This document shows positions 12,589 to 21,843 of a stretch of 40,353 nucleotides of DNA, piece by piece. A program made the translations under genes and the position numbers. The stretch's first letter is position 1. Every line of letters begins with the position of its first letter. The notes beneath the pieces were generated by a model. The model ran no database searches, was not told where the DNA came from, and saw only the letters and a list, made by a program, of their open reading frames with translations. Origin of the DNA: Planctomycetota bacterium (GTDB lineage Bacteria > Planctomycetota > Planctomycetia > Planctomycetales > Planctomycetaceae); the NCBI GenBank assembly GCA_030836185.1, contig JAURQH010000086.1:1-40353 (forward strand), written 5' to 3'.

Positions 12589-13842
12589 TCAATCATATTT
12601 GCAGAACTTGTCCCAAAATTTCATGATCTCGTTCAGGTCGTAAATGTTGTATTCGTGAATCATTCGAATTGGTTCATCAAACGAAGTTTCATAGATCGTT
12701 TTAAGCTCCAATCCCTTCAGGATCTCATCGAGAGAACCTTGATTAGAGATGTCTTCTTTGGTTGTGTCTGAATTGGCTTTTTTCGGTTTTTTGATTTTGC
12801 GTTTTTTCTTTTCAAGCAAAGAGGTTTTCACAGTCTCGACCGATTTATTGTCTGTTGTTTGACTCAGATTATTCAGTTCGTTTTTGACCGGTTCGTCGAA
12901 CTCCGCGGTCGCATACACGATCAAACGGGGATCCTTGGAGGCACTGGAATAAAGATAAATCTTACCGTTCTCGAAATAGAATTCCGCTCCGCGAATTCGA
13001 TTATTGAGCGGCGGTTCGTCGGGAGGATCCATCAAGACATACCGCTTACCACCCGCACCAACGGGGTTCAGTTCCTGATCAACTTCGACATACTTGAGAT
13101 TGCCGCCGCGCCAACTGGTGTGATCCTGATAGACCACGTAATTCTTCCCCTTCCAGCGAAAGAGAGACGGGCCGTAACAGTCGTTCATTTCTCCTTCAAT
13201 CGGTTCGACCAAGGGAGTTTTCAGCTGCATCCAATTCTCAGCATCTTTGGAATGGGCCAACCAGACGCAACGAATCTCCCGACCTTCAATGAAGCCCGAG
13301 TAAAGCATGATGTATTTGCTGTCATATTTTTTCAGTGGGTACTCATAGACTCGGCTATAAGTGGCGTTGCGAGTACCGATGTTTTTTGCAGTGATGCTGA
13401 CGCTGTGATACTCGAAAGTAATGCCATCTTCGCTCGTCCATAACTCGGTTTGCGAGTTTTTCTGATGTCCCCACATGAAGAACTTGCCCTGCTCCTCAAT
13501 CCAACGAATATCGGGCGCGGAGGGGCCTTTGACCACGGGATTCTGATTATACTCGTTCCACGGACCTTCAATGCGGTCAGCATAGGCCATGCTTGTGGCG
13601 ATATGCTTATGAGGTGCGTGATAGAGGTAAAACTTGCCGAGCGGATTCTTGATACGCCCTTCGGTTTTGACAATCGTCGGATGAATCAAATCTTCATTCG
13701 GAGAGTATTCAAGATCTTTCGGATGTAGCACGATCCCCTGTAATTTGAACTCCGGCAACGGCCCCTCAGCATATGTCGCATTTCCTGAGGCCAAAAAGAG
13801 TGTGCAACAAGCAGCCGTGAAAGAAAACCCGAGCGAGTTCAT
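12589..13842 (-). CDS. Exported GH43-like beta-propeller protein
   Basis: The 417-residue protein has a signal peptide (about 1-25, cut near ATYAEG). The rest has the repeats of a five-bladed beta-propeller as in GH43/GH117-type glycosidases: HPTIVKTEGR, GKFYLYHAPHKHIATSMAY, GPSAPDIRW, CYGPSLFRWKGKNYVVYQDH and IRGAEFYFENGKIYLYSS. The catalytic residues cannot be fixed by eye. A basic insertion (about 340-360, EKKKRKIKKPKK) followed by a charged linker precedes the last 50 residues, which looks unusual for the family. Position next to the sulfatases fits glycan breakdown. Confidence 0.75.
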   Translation of the reverse strand: MNSLGFSFTAACCTLFLASGNATYAEGPLPEFKLQGIVLHPKDLEYSPNEDLIHPTIVKTEGRIKNPLGKFYLYHAPHKHIATSMAYADRIEGPWNEYNQNPVVKGPSAPDIRWIEEQGKFFMWGHQKNSQTELWTSEDGITFEYHSVSITAKNIGTRNATYSRVYEYPLKKYDSKYIMLYSGFIEGREIRCVWLAHSKDAENWMQLKTPLVEPIEGEMNDCYGPSLFRWKGKNYVVYQDHTSWRGGNLKYVEVDQELNPVGAGGKRYVLMDPPDEPPLNNRIRGAEFYFENGKIYLYSSASKDPRLIVYATAEFDEPVKNELNNLSQTTDNKSVETVKTSLLEKKKRKIKKPKKANSDTTKEDISNQGSLDEILKGLELKTIYETSFDEPIRMIHEYNIYDLNEIMKFWDKFCKYD

Positions 13843-14070
13843 GTCGTTCTTTCTGATGATCGGGACATAGCGTGTTCAGAGTATCAACTCACTGAACACA
13901 ATAAATGTTCTGCATAATCAGTTCTCTTCTGTCGATTTCCTCATCTTTTTCAGCTCTCCTCATTTTTTCAAAAGACAATTTTTCAAGAGGCAAACAAACA
14001 AGAACACTCTCTAAAATGATTGAGAGCCCGTAGAGAGATGTTGAGACGATTGCAGAGAGCGCATAAAAGA

Positions 14071-14100
14071 AGCTCTCGACACAACCAGCGGTCGAGAGCT
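14071..14100. other. Perfect 10-bp stem-loop
   Basis: AGCTCTCGAC and GTCGAGAGCT are perfect reverse complements separated by a 10-base loop (ACAACCAGCG); one more A-T pair extends the stem. On the minus strand it is followed by TCTTTTATGC, so it could act as a weak terminator or as a 5' stem in the leader of the propeller gene. Its role is unknown. Confidence 0.45.
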
Positions 14101-14744
14101 TGTATTGAAGAGAGACACTATTACTTGTCAACTTTAATGATTCAGATCGGGAGAAACCAGTTGATTGTCCTTTTCGGACTTGTCGGCATTATGCCGTTAT
14201 CCTGAAAAATCAGGCGGCTGATGAACCTGACAAAAAAAGGCTTCGCCGTCACCTTCACACAAGTTGAGGAATCGATGCCCTCGAGTAAAAAATATCTAAG
14301 GGTTTAACACGGAATAAGACTAGAACATTTGCTCCATACACGTCTCCTCCGAAAGTGAAAAATACAGAACGTATTCCACAAGGTACCTTCGTCCGACGTC
14401 AGATATATTTTGTCGTCAATCATCCGAATCGTCAATAACTTTTTCTGACGAAATGCAAGATGGAATTCTTGGAATCTCTCACCAGCCCCCTCACAGTTTG
14501 ACTCGACTCAATTGAAGAACCATGATTCACAGCAAAAAAGACAAAGACAACGAATCACATATCGACGCGATTTTATTTTTTCCTTTTTCAAAAATTATTC
14601 ACGATCTCTTCGTGATGTGAACGAGTGACCATAGTTGCGTAATGGGCAGGCGAATTGCCTGAGCCATCAACAATCACTACCAATGACAGACTAGATTTTT
14701 AGCGGGTGGGGAAAGGTTCAGTAGCTGGACCCCGACAGAAACAG

Positions 14745-14758
14745 ATTTGTCGACAAAT
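14745..14758. promoter_or_regulatory. 14-bp perfect palindrome, candidate operator
   Basis: ATTTGTCGACAAAT is a perfect palindrome 117 bases before the ATG of the transglutaminase/amidoligase gene at 14875. The position and symmetry fit a dimeric regulator site. This is an inference, as no regulator is encoded next to it. Confidence 0.35.
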
Positions 14759-14874
14759 TAAGCGATGACGCCCAGTTTTCGGACTGTTTTTTGCACATTT
14801 TTTCTCCAATAGACAGATTCTCGGTTATCTTGAGAATTCACTTTCGAATGACACTGCTACCTGATTGACCAACA

Positions 14875-15960
14875 ATGACTATTCGCGTCTCTCTTTTTCA
14901 CCAAACTGTCTACGAATATCCAGAAGACGCAACTCTCGGTCCTCATACCATTCGTCTACGACCTGCTGCTCACTCTCGAACTCCGGTCGTTGCCTACTCA
15001 TTGACCACGGAACCGGAAGAGCATTTCCTCAACTGGTTACAGGATCCCTTCGGCAATTTTGAAGCCCGTTATAACTTTGCTAAGCCGACGCGTAAGCTCT
15101 CCTTTACCGTCGATCTGACCGTCGAAATGACGGTCATCAACCCGTTTGATTTCTTTATTGAAGAACATGCGGAAGAGTACCCCTTTGAATACAGCGAAGA
15201 ACTCAAACAGGATCTCAAACCTTATCTCGCGATCAAAGAATCGGGTCCACGTTTAACGAAATACCTCGAAGGGTTCGACATATCTCCACGTCGTACCATT
15301 ACGTTTCTGATTGAGGCCAACCAGAAAATTCAATCGGACATCGGATATTCCATCCGCATGGAACCGGGCGTACAAACGTGCGAAGAATCTCTCGAACGAA
15401 AAAGCGGCTCGTGCCGCGACACGGCTTGGTTGTTAAGGCAGGTGCTACGTCACTTCGGTTTTGCCACCCGGTTCGTTTCTGGTTATTTGATTCAATTGAA
15501 GCCGGATCAGTTATCACTCGACGGCCCGAGTGGTGCGACAGAAGACTTCACCGATCTGCATGCCTGGACCGAAGTGTATATTCCGGGTGCCGGTTGGATC
15601 GGTTTGGATGCGACATCGGGACTTCTTGCCAGCGAAGGTCATATCCCCCTCGCTTGCACGCCGCTTCCAAGTTCAGCGGCTCCCATCGATGGAACATCAT
15701 CACATCCCACTGCCTCTTTTGAACACACCATGAAAGTGACGCGGGTTCACGAAGACCCAAGAGTCACCAAACCGTACACAGACAAAACATGGGATCGCAT
15801 CCTGGAATTGGGTGATCGTGTCGAAGAAGATCTGATCAAGAACGATGTTCGCCTCACAATGGGAGGTGAGCCGACATTTGTTTCCATCGATGATCAAGAA
15901 GGAGACGAATGGAATACGGCTGCCGTTGGACCGGCTAAAAAACGTCTGTCCGAAGAATAG
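14875..15960 (+). CDS. N-terminal part of transglutaminase-DUF2126 amidoligase, ended by in-frame TAG
   Basis: The first 361 residues of what should be one protein of about 1,117 residues. The N-terminal half is a bacterial transglutaminase-like domain: N-terminal domain YEYPEDATLGPHTIRLRP, then catalytic triad C180 (GSCRD), H229 (LHAWTEV) and D245 (GLDATSG). At about 325 the protein enters the DUF2126 domain (MGGEPTFVSIDDQEGDEWN). It then stops at TAG 15958-15960, in the middle of a conserved segment, and the same frame continues to 18228. The gene begins the three-gene amidoligase cluster. The transglutaminase part may still fold as a protease- or transferase-like domain, but the fused enzyme is lost unless the stop is read through or is a sequencing error. 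Confidence 0.85.
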   Translation: MTIRVSLFHQTVYEYPEDATLGPHTIRLRPAAHSRTPVVAYSLTTEPEEHFLNWLQDPFGNFEARYNFAKPTRKLSFTVDLTVEMTVINPFDFFIEEHAEEYPFEYSEELKQDLKPYLAIKESGPRLTKYLEGFDISPRRTITFLIEANQKIQSDIGYSIRMEPGVQTCEESLERKSGSCRDTAWLLRQVLRHFGFATRFVSGYLIQLKPDQLSLDGPSGATEDFTDLHAWTEVYIPGAGWIGLDATSGLLASEGHIPLACTPLPSSAAPIDGTSSHPTASFEHTMKVTRVHEDPRVTKPYTDKTWDRILELGDRVEEDLIKNDVRLTMGGEPTFVSIDDQEGDEWNTAAVGPAKKRLSEE

Positions 15961-16053
15961 TTAGGACGCCTCGAACAACGCTTCTCGAACGGCGCGTTAC
16001 TTCATTTTGGACAAGGAAAATGGTATCCGGGAGAACCATTACCACGCTGGGCG

Positions 16054-18228
16054 ATGACTTGCTTGTGGCGAAAAGATGGCGAACCAATCTGGAACAACGA
16101 AAAATTGATTGGTTCCGAAGAACAGGAAAAACAGGTCAGCATCGACGATGCGGCGCAATTCGTTGAAACTCTGTGTGATCACATCAGCGTGGAACCAAAG
16201 TGGGTCAATCCGGCTTACGAGGATGTCTGGAATGTGATCACCGAAGAACAAAAACTCCCCGTCAATGTTGACCCCAAAGAATTCGATCTCGATAAAGCCG
16301 AGGAACGGGCGAAGTTGGCTCGCTCACTCGAACGTGGTGTGACAGAGCCTACGGGATTTGTGTTACCACTGAAACGAGCCTGGTGGCAAGCGGAAGCCAA
16401 ATGGGCCAGCGGCCCTTGGCCGTTTCGTAGTCCCAAACTGTTTCTGATTCCCGGTGATTCTCCCATCGGTTTGAGATTGCCACTCGAGTCACTTCCCAAT
16501 AAACGAAACCCCGACGATCCACGCCCCGACATCTATGAAGTCGACCCGTTTGAGCCACGACGCTCTCTGCCTCGTTATGTCGAACTTCGCACGGCCGTCC
16601 AACAGGCGGCTCTTGAGATGCAATCCACCAAAACAGAGTTCCAAAAAGCGGGTGAGAAACCAGACGGTGAAGCTCCCGAAGCCGAACGACTTACCACCAG
16701 TACCGGTGGCCCCGATGACATTGTCAGGACCGCCATGTGTATCGAACCTCGTGACGGACTACTGCATGTCTTTATGCCGCCGACCGAATCGCTGGAAGAC
16801 TACCTCGACCTGACAACCGCCATCGAAGAAACCGCCGAGCAATTGCAGACACCCGTTGTGCTAGAAGGCTACTTGCCCCCGCATGATGATCGTATCGAAG
16901 TGATGAAAGTCACTCCCGATCCGGGCGTGATCAAAGTCAACGTCCACCCGGCCAAAAACTGGCGTGATCTGGTTGACATCACCACCAGCGTTTATGAAGA
17001 AGCTCATCAATGCCGACTCGGGACTGAAAAGTTTCAGCTTGATGGACGACATGCGGGAACCGGTGGTGGAAATCACGTTGTGATGGGTGGTCAGACGGTT
17101 GCTGACAGCCCGTTTTTACGGCGTCCCGATTTGCTCGGCAGTTTACTCGCCTACTGGAACAATCATCCCTCGTTGTCTTATCTGTTTTCGGGGCTGTTTG
17201 TCGGACCAACCTGCCAGGCTCCACGAATCGATGAGGGCCGACGCGATGCGGTTTACGAATTACAAATCGCACTCAATCTACTGAAAGACATTCAAAATCC
17301 ACAGCCGTGGTTAGTGGATCGTTTGTTCCGTCATTTGGCAGTCGACTTGACCGGCAACACTCACCGTGCCGAGTTCTGCATCGACAAACTTTACTCTCCC
17401 GATTCCTCGACCGGACGGCTTGGCCTTGTCGAATTTCGTGCCTTTGAGATGCCACCTCATGCTCGAATGAGTTTGACACAACAGCTACTATTGCGGGCGT
17501 TAGTGACTCGATTCTGGGAAACACCATATGACGGTCAAGTGATCGATTGGGACACGCAGCTCCACGACCGCTTTATGTTGCCCCACTTTTTAATGACCGA
17601 TTTTCAGGATGTCATTGATGACTTGAACAAGTCGGGGTACGACTTCGACTACGAATGGTTTTTACCTCACATTGACTTCCGTTGCCCACAGATCGGAACC
17701 GTAGAATACGACGGCTTAAAACTTGAGATCCGTCAGGCCATTGAACCTTGGTATGTCTTGGGAGAAGAGGCTGCCGGAGGTGGAATGACTCGTTTCGTCG
17801 ATTCTTCGACCGAACGCCTCGAAGTGAAACTGACCGGTGGGATTCCCGAGCGTTATATTGTCACCTGTAATCAACGAGCCGCCCCCCTCTCCCCCGCGGG
17901 TGCTGTGGGAGAATCAGTGGGAGGTGTGCGATTCCGTGCGTGGCAACCACCAAGCTGCTTGCACCCGACGATTCCCGTCCATGTCCCCTTAGTCTTTGAT
18001 GTCGTTGATACCTGGCAGAATCGGTCTATTGGAGGTTGCAAATACCACATCGAAAACGAAGGTGGACTGAACCCACCATCATTCCCCGTCAATGCCTTGG
18101 AAGCGGAAAGCCGTAGAGCTTGTCGATTCTTCCACTTCGGGCATACGCCGGGAGAAGTCATCATTCCCGAGGAGCGTCCCAACCCTCATTTCCCCATGAC
18201 TCTCGATTTGAGGCGATCTCCCCGATAA
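16054..18228 (+). CDS. C-terminal DUF2126 amidoligase part, in frame after the TAG
   Basis: This is the same frame as the preceding entry. Family-like sequence begins directly after the stop (15961 on: LGRLEQRFSNGALLHFGQGK, then WYPGEPLPRWA), so the annotated ATG at 16054 (in RWAMTC) lies inside the domain and is only the first possible restart. DUF2126 (Pfam 'putative amidoligase') is related to glutamine synthetase-like ligases. Visible blocks are MPPTESLEDYLDL, GRHAGTGGGNHVVMGG and HRAEFCIDKLYSPDSSTGRLGLVEFRAFEMPPH, and the end is MTLDLRR as usual. The reading frame is otherwise intact, which argues for a recent or artefactual stop. 119 bases separate it from the ATP-grasp gene. Confidence 0.85.
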   Translation: MTCLWRKDGEPIWNNEKLIGSEEQEKQVSIDDAAQFVETLCDHISVEPKWVNPAYEDVWNVITEEQKLPVNVDPKEFDLDKAEERAKLARSLERGVTEPTGFVLPLKRAWWQAEAKWASGPWPFRSPKLFLIPGDSPIGLRLPLESLPNKRNPDDPRPDIYEVDPFEPRRSLPRYVELRTAVQQAALEMQSTKTEFQKAGEKPDGEAPEAERLTTSTGGPDDIVRTAMCIEPRDGLLHVFMPPTESLEDYLDLTTAIEETAEQLQTPVVLEGYLPPHDDRIEVMKVTPDPGVIKVNVHPAKNWRDLVDITTSVYEEAHQCRLGTEKFQLDGRHAGTGGGNHVVMGGQTVADSPFLRRPDLLGSLLAYWNNHPSLSYLFSGLFVGPTCQAPRIDEGRRDAVYELQIALNLLKDIQNPQPWLVDRLFRHLAVDLTGNTHRAEFCIDKLYSPDSSTGRLGLVEFRAFEMPPHARMSLTQQLLLRALVTRFWETPYDGQVIDWDTQLHDRFMLPHFLMTDFQDVIDDLNKSGYDFDYEWFLPHIDFRCPQIGTVEYDGLKLEIRQAIEPWYVLGEEAAGGGMTRFVDSSTERLEVKLTGGIPERYIVTCNQRAAPLSPAGAVGESVGGVRFRAWQPPSCLHPTIPVHVPLVFDVVDTWQNRSIGGCKYHIENEGGLNPPSFPVNALEAESRRACRFFHFGHTPGEVIIPEERPNPHFPMTLDLRRSPR

Positions 18229-18347
18229 TGAGGGAGGATTTCACGATTTCTCGCATTCCGAGGAAGACGAGGAACCGCTCCAGAGATACAATGTGTTACG
18301 CAAAAGGACTTTGCGCGTTTGGAATGCACTCCGAGACTTTGTGAAAC

Positions 18348-20906
18348 ATGGCCACCGATACCTCCACGAACGGCTTCGCAGAATTCCTCTCCGGTTATCA
18401 ATCGGACGAGAAGGTTTTCGATGAGTTCTATGATTCTGAGGGGAAACCGCGCGAGCAGTGGCAGCGTTTCCTCGAACGATTTGGAGGACAAAGTCCTGAA
18501 AATCTTGCTGATCGCTGGGATTACGCGAATCGCATACTCTGGGAGAATGGCGTCACGCTGAGTCCGTTCGAGGACGAAGCCGCCAATCTGCGTCCCTGGG
18601 AAATTGACCTTCTTCCACTGGTCTATGAGAAAGCACAATGGGATCCGATCAGCCAAGGCGTTGCCCAACGTGCAATGCTGATCGAAGCGATTGCCAACGA
18701 TCTTTACGGCCCTCAGAAACTTTTGCAGAAAGGGATCCTACCCCCGGAAATTCTTTATCGCCATCCCAATTTCCAACGCGCATTTCAGGGATTACCACGT
18801 AAGAACACGCCGATGCTTTTGTTCGGCTGCGAACTCGCCCGATCTCCTGCCGGGGAATGGTTCGTCATGGCCGACCGAACATCGGCACCTGCGGGAATCA
18901 GTTACGCGGTGGAAAATCGGATCGTCATTTCCAAAACGCTGCCGCAGGTACTGCATCAGTCAAACGTCCATCGACTGGCCCCCTTCTTTGTGCAGATGCA
19001 AGAATCCATCAAGCGTATGGCACCCCGGGGGAAAACAAACCCAACGGTTGTGGTTTTGAGTTCTGGTCCCGACCATCCTTATTATTTTGAAGATGTTTTT
19101 CTTGCCAGATACCTCGGTTATACACTCGTCGAAGTTGACGACCTGACCGTCCGCAAGAATCACGTTTGTATCAAAACCCTCGAACGGCTCGTCACAGTCG
19201 ATGTCATATTCTGGCGTTCTCCCGGACGGAATTGCGACCCGCTCGAATTGATTGGCAAAGGCTCCGGTGGTGTCGCCGGGTTGCTCCAGGCAATCCGCCA
19301 CAAGAATGTCGTGGTGACCAATGGTTTTGAATACGGCCTGCTCGATTCTCCGGTGTTCATGCCATTTCTTCCCAAAATTTGTGAAGAACTTCTGGGTGAA
19401 AAACTGATCTTGCCATCCATCGCGACCTGGTGGTGTGGTCAACCGGAAGTTCTTGAATACGTGATCGAACATCTCGATGAATTAGTCATCAAACCAGCGT
19501 TTCTCGAATCGGGAGGCGACGAATTCATTACGACGGGCCATCAAGGAGAAGAATGGGATTCACTCCGTGAACGTATTCTCGCAAATCCCCAAGCCTATGT
19601 GGCTCAGGAAAAAATTGAACGATCATCGGCACCTTGCTGGGTTCGTAAAAGTTTACAAACTGGCCATATCGCGATGCGAACCTTTGCCATCAAGAGTTTG
19701 CAAGGATTCGAAACGATGAATGGCGGGCTCGTCAGAGTCGCGTCCGATACAAAACCGATGCCTCTGACAATTTCAGCCGGGGAGTTCAGCAAGGATGTTT
19801 GGGTCTGTTCCGACACACCGGTTCCTCCCGTTTCATTGCTCTCCAAAATTTCAGCCCCTTCTAAACTGAGACGAGCGAACAACCAGCTCCCCAGTCGTGC
19901 CGCCGACAATTTGTTTTGGTTGGGGCGATACCTGGAACGACTCGATTACGCAGGACGACAAATCCGCAAGATTACCGAACGCTTGATGAGCGAATCGGCC
20001 GATCAATCCGTCGATGATATTCTTCCCGTGATCGGTTCTTTGGCCGACCTCGGATTGATATCGGAAACTTATCGTAAAGTCGCCGCCTGTCCCGAGCGGC
20101 AGGAACTGGAATCCAACTGGCCTTCCATTGTGACGAACGATGAAAAACCGGCTCGCTTCATCCGCCAGATTGATGAAATCCAACGACTCGCCAACACCGT
20201 CCGCGACCGACTTTCTGAAGATTTGTGGCGAGCCATCCGCTCTATGGAAGAAATCCAAAGACCGAAACATTCGACATTTCCGCAACTGACTCTCAGCAAA
20301 CTGTTTGAAGATCTCAATCAGCTTATGCTACATCTCTCTGCCATTACAGGACAAATCGCCGATGGCCTCATACTCGGCCCGACGCGACGGTTTCTACTGA
20401 TTGGGAAACATCTGGAACGCGCACAACAAATGGGACGTACCCTCCAACATTTCCTCAAACACCACCGCGAAGACGATCTGCAACCTTTGATCACTCTTCT
20501 CGATATCGCGAACAGTCTTCTGACGTACCGCACGCGATACCGAGCCAACATTCATCTTTTGCCAGCCATCGATCTGCTAGTAACTGATCTCGGCAACCCC
20601 CGATCCATCATCTATCAATATCGGGAATTGTCCCGATTGATCAAAGAGCTTCCTCGTCAAAAACGAACCCCGCAACTTTCTCCCGTTCGAGAACTCGTCC
20701 GCCGCAGCATGAACGAACTACAATCGATCTTGCCAGACAGCAGCGAAAAGGTCACTTGGAATAACTATCACACCGCTTTGGAATCGTTTCTGGCGGAATC
20801 CAAATCCCGAACAAAAACTATTTCTGAAGAACTCTCACAGTCCTACTTCCTGCACGCTGGGGAAGCTCGACAGATTGAACAATCGTTGGAAGAGGAGCGA
20901 TTATGA
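18348..20906 (+). CDS. Circularly permuted ATP-grasp and alpha-E domain fusion protein
   Basis: An 852-residue fusion of two families that usually occur together. Residues about 60-500 form the circularly permuted ATP-grasp domain (DUF404/407): VMADRTSAPAGISYAVENR, LSSGPDHPYYFEDVFLARYLGY, ELLGEKLILPSIATWWCGQ and EHLDELVIKPAFLESGG, then a C-terminal strand. Residues about 515-830 form the alpha-helical alpha-E domain, starting with SRAADNLFWLGRYLERLDYAGR. These families are predicted to make amide bonds to peptides or small molecules (Iyer and co-workers on amidoligases). Its TGA overlaps the ATG of the next gene by four bases (ATGA at 20903-20906), so the genes are translationally coupled. 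Cytoplasmic; the substrate is unknown. Confidence 0.92.
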   Translation: MATDTSTNGFAEFLSGYQSDEKVFDEFYDSEGKPREQWQRFLERFGGQSPENLADRWDYANRILWENGVTLSPFEDEAANLRPWEIDLLPLVYEKAQWDPISQGVAQRAMLIEAIANDLYGPQKLLQKGILPPEILYRHPNFQRAFQGLPRKNTPMLLFGCELARSPAGEWFVMADRTSAPAGISYAVENRIVISKTLPQVLHQSNVHRLAPFFVQMQESIKRMAPRGKTNPTVVVLSSGPDHPYYFEDVFLARYLGYTLVEVDDLTVRKNHVCIKTLERLVTVDVIFWRSPGRNCDPLELIGKGSGGVAGLLQAIRHKNVVVTNGFEYGLLDSPVFMPFLPKICEELLGEKLILPSIATWWCGQPEVLEYVIEHLDELVIKPAFLESGGDEFITTGHQGEEWDSLRERILANPQAYVAQEKIERSSAPCWVRKSLQTGHIAMRTFAIKSLQGFETMNGGLVRVASDTKPMPLTISAGEFSKDVWVCSDTPVPPVSLLSKISAPSKLRRANNQLPSRAADNLFWLGRYLERLDYAGRQIRKITERLMSESADQSVDDILPVIGSLADLGLISETYRKVAACPERQELESNWPSIVTNDEKPARFIRQIDEIQRLANTVRDRLSEDLWRAIRSMEEIQRPKHSTFPQLTLSKLFEDLNQLMLHLSAITGQIADGLILGPTRRFLLIGKHLERAQQMGRTLQHFLKHHREDDLQPLITLLDIANSLLTYRTRYRANIHLLPAIDLLVTDLGNPRSIIYQYRELSRLIKELPRQKRTPQLSPVRELVRRSMNELQSILPDSSEKVTWNNYHTALESFLAESKSRTKTISEELSQSYFLHAGEARQIEQSLEEERL

Positions 20907-21802
20907 AGTATCGCATCTCTCACACAACACTGTATACGTCGAGCAACAAAGTTGGCATTGGCATGAATCAGGTACATCTCTCTCCACGAGAGACACCTCA
21001 TCAGCGGTGCGACTTCCATCGTATCTATGCGGCGCCTATTCCCACCGTCAACAGCCGACGAAACGATTACTTCGGAAATCAAGTTCATTATTTTTCATTC
21101 GAGAATGGTTATCGCGATCTTGAGATCAAATCGATCAGCCGGGTGGAAGTGTCACCTCGTTCGTATCCGTCTGATGATGACACTCCCACTTGGGAACAAA
21201 TCGTCGAAATGACACAAGGACCGCTCAACACTTCGAATCTGCACGCTCGGGAAATGACATGCATCTCTCCCAATATTCCACAGTTTGAAAAATCGATTAT
21301 CGATTACGCACAGCAGTCATTCGCCAAAGAAACTCCTATCTTTGTCGGGCTTCGCGACTTGCTCCATCGATTTGATACCGACTTCAAATTTGATGGCACG
21401 TCAACCACGGTGCATACTCCGGTGTTCGAAGTGTTCACAGACCGTCGCGGAGTGTGTCAGGATTTTGCACAACTGCTGATCGCCATGCTACGAGGTGTCG
21501 GTTTGCCCGCGCGTTATGTCAGTGGATATATCAGGACTATCCCTCCTGAAGGACAAAAGCGGCTACGCGGGGCCGATGCTTCCCATGCCTGGGTGAGCGT
21601 CTTCACGGGTGAATTTGGCTGGGTCGATATCGATCCCACCAACAACCTGTTTGTTTCTGAAGATCACGTGACCGTTGCCTGGGGGCGTGACTACACCGAT
21701 GTGGCTCCGGTTCGCGGGATCGTCATCGGAGCCGGCCCTCTCTCACTTCGCGTCACGGTTGATGTTGAACCTGATAACGGCGAAGATTCAAATTTTACCT
21801 GA
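20903..21802 (+). CDS. Transglutaminase-like protein of the amidoligase cluster
   Basis: The 299-residue protein has the bacterial transglutaminase N-terminal domain (MKYRISHTTLYTSSNKV) and a core with C185 (RRGVCQDFAQ), H228 (ADASHAWVSV) and D244 (GWVDIDPTNN), the papain-like triad. These proteins are thought to act as peptidases or acyltransferases in the ATP-grasp/alpha-E amidoligase system. It has no signal peptide. It overlaps the preceding gene by 4 bases and is followed 41 bases later by uup. An Anbu proteasome-like gene, often linked to this system, is absent from the window. Confidence 0.93.
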   Translation: MKYRISHTTLYTSSNKVGIGMNQVHLSPRETPHQRCDFHRIYAAPIPTVNSRRNDYFGNQVHYFSFENGYRDLEIKSISRVEVSPRSYPSDDDTPTWEQIVEMTQGPLNTSNLHAREMTCISPNIPQFEKSIIDYAQQSFAKETPIFVGLRDLLHRFDTDFKFDGTSTTVHTPVFEVFTDRRGVCQDFAQLLIAMLRGVGLPARYVSGYIRTIPPEGQKRLRGADASHAWVSVFTGEFGWVDIDPTNNLFVSEDHVTVAWGRDYTDVAPVRGIVIGAGPLSLRVTVDVEPDNGEDSNFT

Positions 21803-21843
21803 ATTCGTACTCACGGATATTTTCTCTTTCCAGTAATACCTCT

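Larger units (their letters stand above)
13843..14874. other. Gene-free 1-kb region with several hairpins
   Basis: No convincing coding sequence is seen in these 1032 bases between the leftward propeller gene and the rightward amidoligase cluster. Hairpins lie at 14071-14100 (10-bp perfect stem), 14647-14661 (CAGGC/GCCTG) and 14599-14615 (TCACGA/TCGTGA), plus a 14-bp palindrome at 14745-14758. A TTGACA on the minus strand at 14126-14131 could be the -35 box of the propeller gene. An unknown small RNA is possible. No standard RNA family (tmRNA, RNase P, SRP, 6S) is recognisable. Confidence 0.4.

Noticed and set aside
14126-14131. Minus-strand TTGACA as a firm promoter
   Set aside because: No good -10 box follows at normal spacing, so it is mentioned only as a possibility.
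15958-15960. TAG read as a sense codon throughout the genome
   Set aside because: TAG ends the sulfatase genes at 8425 and 10967 as a normal stop.
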